A stretch of 64,000 bases of DNA. Source: Geomicrobium halophilum. GTDB lineage: Bacteria; Bacillota; Bacilli; Bacillales; Marinococcaceae. The notes under the pieces were generated by a model. It saw only the letters and a list, made by a program, of their open reading frames with translations, was not told the origin of the DNA and searched no databases. Below, one piece after another: positions 63,532-64,000 of this stretch. Within the stretch, counting starts at the first letter, position 1, and every line of letters begins with the position of its first letter. Location: the NCBI RefSeq assembly GCF_014207655.1, contig NZ_JACHHJ010000001.1, positions 434,001-498,000 of the forward strand, written 5' to 3'. A program made the translations under genes and the position numbers.

Positions 63532-64000
63532 ATGCAATTAGCCGGACATGAATTCCATGAATTAACGGAACTAACGATGGGGTGTTATAACACTGTGCAC
63601 TGTATGTCTACCTGGATCCAACAGGCACAAGATCAGGAATTACAGCAACTTCTTTCCGAACATTTTCCTAAACACGTAGAAGATTATAACTTGAAAGTTG
63701 AATTTTTACAAAATGCCGGTACACCCGACATTACCAAATTCCAACCTTCAAGTTTACAGCCCAATTTAGCAAGCTACACCCAATCGCCAGTCGAGCCTCT
63801 TCCGTCGGTGGAGCTAAGAATCCAAGAACAACAACCGAATGATCGAGAAATTGCGACTGCTTATTTACTTAATCAAAAAGCTGCTGGTACAAATTATGCG
63901 AAAGCAACGTTTGAATGCGCAAATCCTGACCTTAGGACCTTTTTGGAAAATGCATTCCTTAATAGCAGCCACCATGCCTATGATATATGGCAATATATGG
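63532..64000 (+). CDS. CotF-family spore coat protein (partial)
   Basis: This frame runs off the window. It begins MQLAGHEFHELTELTMGCYN, with CMSTWIQQAQDQELQQLLSE and later LLNQKAAGTNYAKATFECAN, then NSSHHAYDIWQYM at the edge. The helical, His- and Gln-rich coat F-like domain with repeated four-helix segments is typical of CotF/YhcQ-like coat proteins, which have two such halves. ATG 63532 sits behind GATAGGAGGGC. At least 156 residues are encoded here, and the C-terminus is missing only because of the window. Confidence 0.85.
   Translation, partial: MQLAGHEFHELTELTMGCYNTVHCMSTWIQQAQDQELQQLLSEHFPKHVEDYNLKVEFLQNAGTPDITKFQPSSLQPNLASYTQSPVEPLPSVELRIQEQQPNDREIATAYLLNQKAAGTNYAKATFECANPDLRTFLENAFLNSSHHAYDIWQYM

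Overview
The window reads as a stretch of low-to-mid GC Firmicutes chromosome from a spore-forming Bacillaceae. It carries spore-coat genes (cotO, cotY/Z, a CotF-like gene), sspH, a YjcZ-type miniprotein, the competence genes mecA and coiA, and Spx with its adaptor SpxH. The exported oligopeptide-binding protein has an extremely Asp/Glu-rich linker, which suggests a halophilic or haloalkaliphilic species; that is inference, and the species cannot be named from the sequence. No rRNA, tRNA, prophage or CRISPR array was seen.

Layout. 0.3-14.3 kb follows the Bacillus subtilis spx-mecA-coiA-pepF-spxH-yjbI-yjbJ-yjbK-yjbL-yjbM-yjbN-yjbO-prpE order, with cls inserted. 14.4-25.6 kb continues that order (fabI/yjbW, cotO/yjbX, cotY/Z, yjcF, yjcH), but a five-gene oligopeptide ABC transporter locus lies between fabI and cotO. 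25.7-33.9 kb holds metabolic and stress genes: fumarase, a flavin reductase, pdxK, glutathione peroxidase, a Sco protein, a methyltransferase and YisL. 34.1-38.1 kb is a compact assimilatory sulfate operon, cysH-sat-cysC-cobA(hemD). 38.1-51.9 kb is a mixed metabolic and transport region: yteA, aldehyde dehydrogenase, AbgT transporter, purU, a Bcr/CflA exporter, an esterase, an acetamidase/formamidase and a GntP-dgoD pair for an aldonate. 52-64 kb holds dinB with a LexA-like box in its promoter, an ABC-2 exporter, a GYF-PrsW protein, a two-gene envelope operon (YkyA-like lipoprotein plus DUF4015 glycosidase-like protein), an SRAP protein, several orphan small genes, a phosphodiesterase, a Gln/Asn-rich miniprotein and a CotF-like gene cut by the window edge.

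Between genes there are several non-coding structures. A MITE-like repeat family has ends built on GTTCAAAAAG/CTTTTTGAAC: three two-ended copies and two single ends lie within 22 kb. A perfect 36-bp palindrome lies ahead of mecA. A TTCGGCGC motif recurs with an almost exact 21-bp period upstream of the GntP permease. A double-hairpin element near 46.8 kb looks like a remnant of a small transposable element.

Two small genes (a UPF0158 gene at 28.4 kb and a zinc-ribbon gene at 59.3 kb) are each split by one base in a homopolymer run. The second is followed by an orphan SSB-like C-terminal tail. I found no clear new multi-gene defence or biosynthetic system. The best candidates for something undescribed are the 21-bp array, the repeat family and the orphan genes of 58.9-64 kb.
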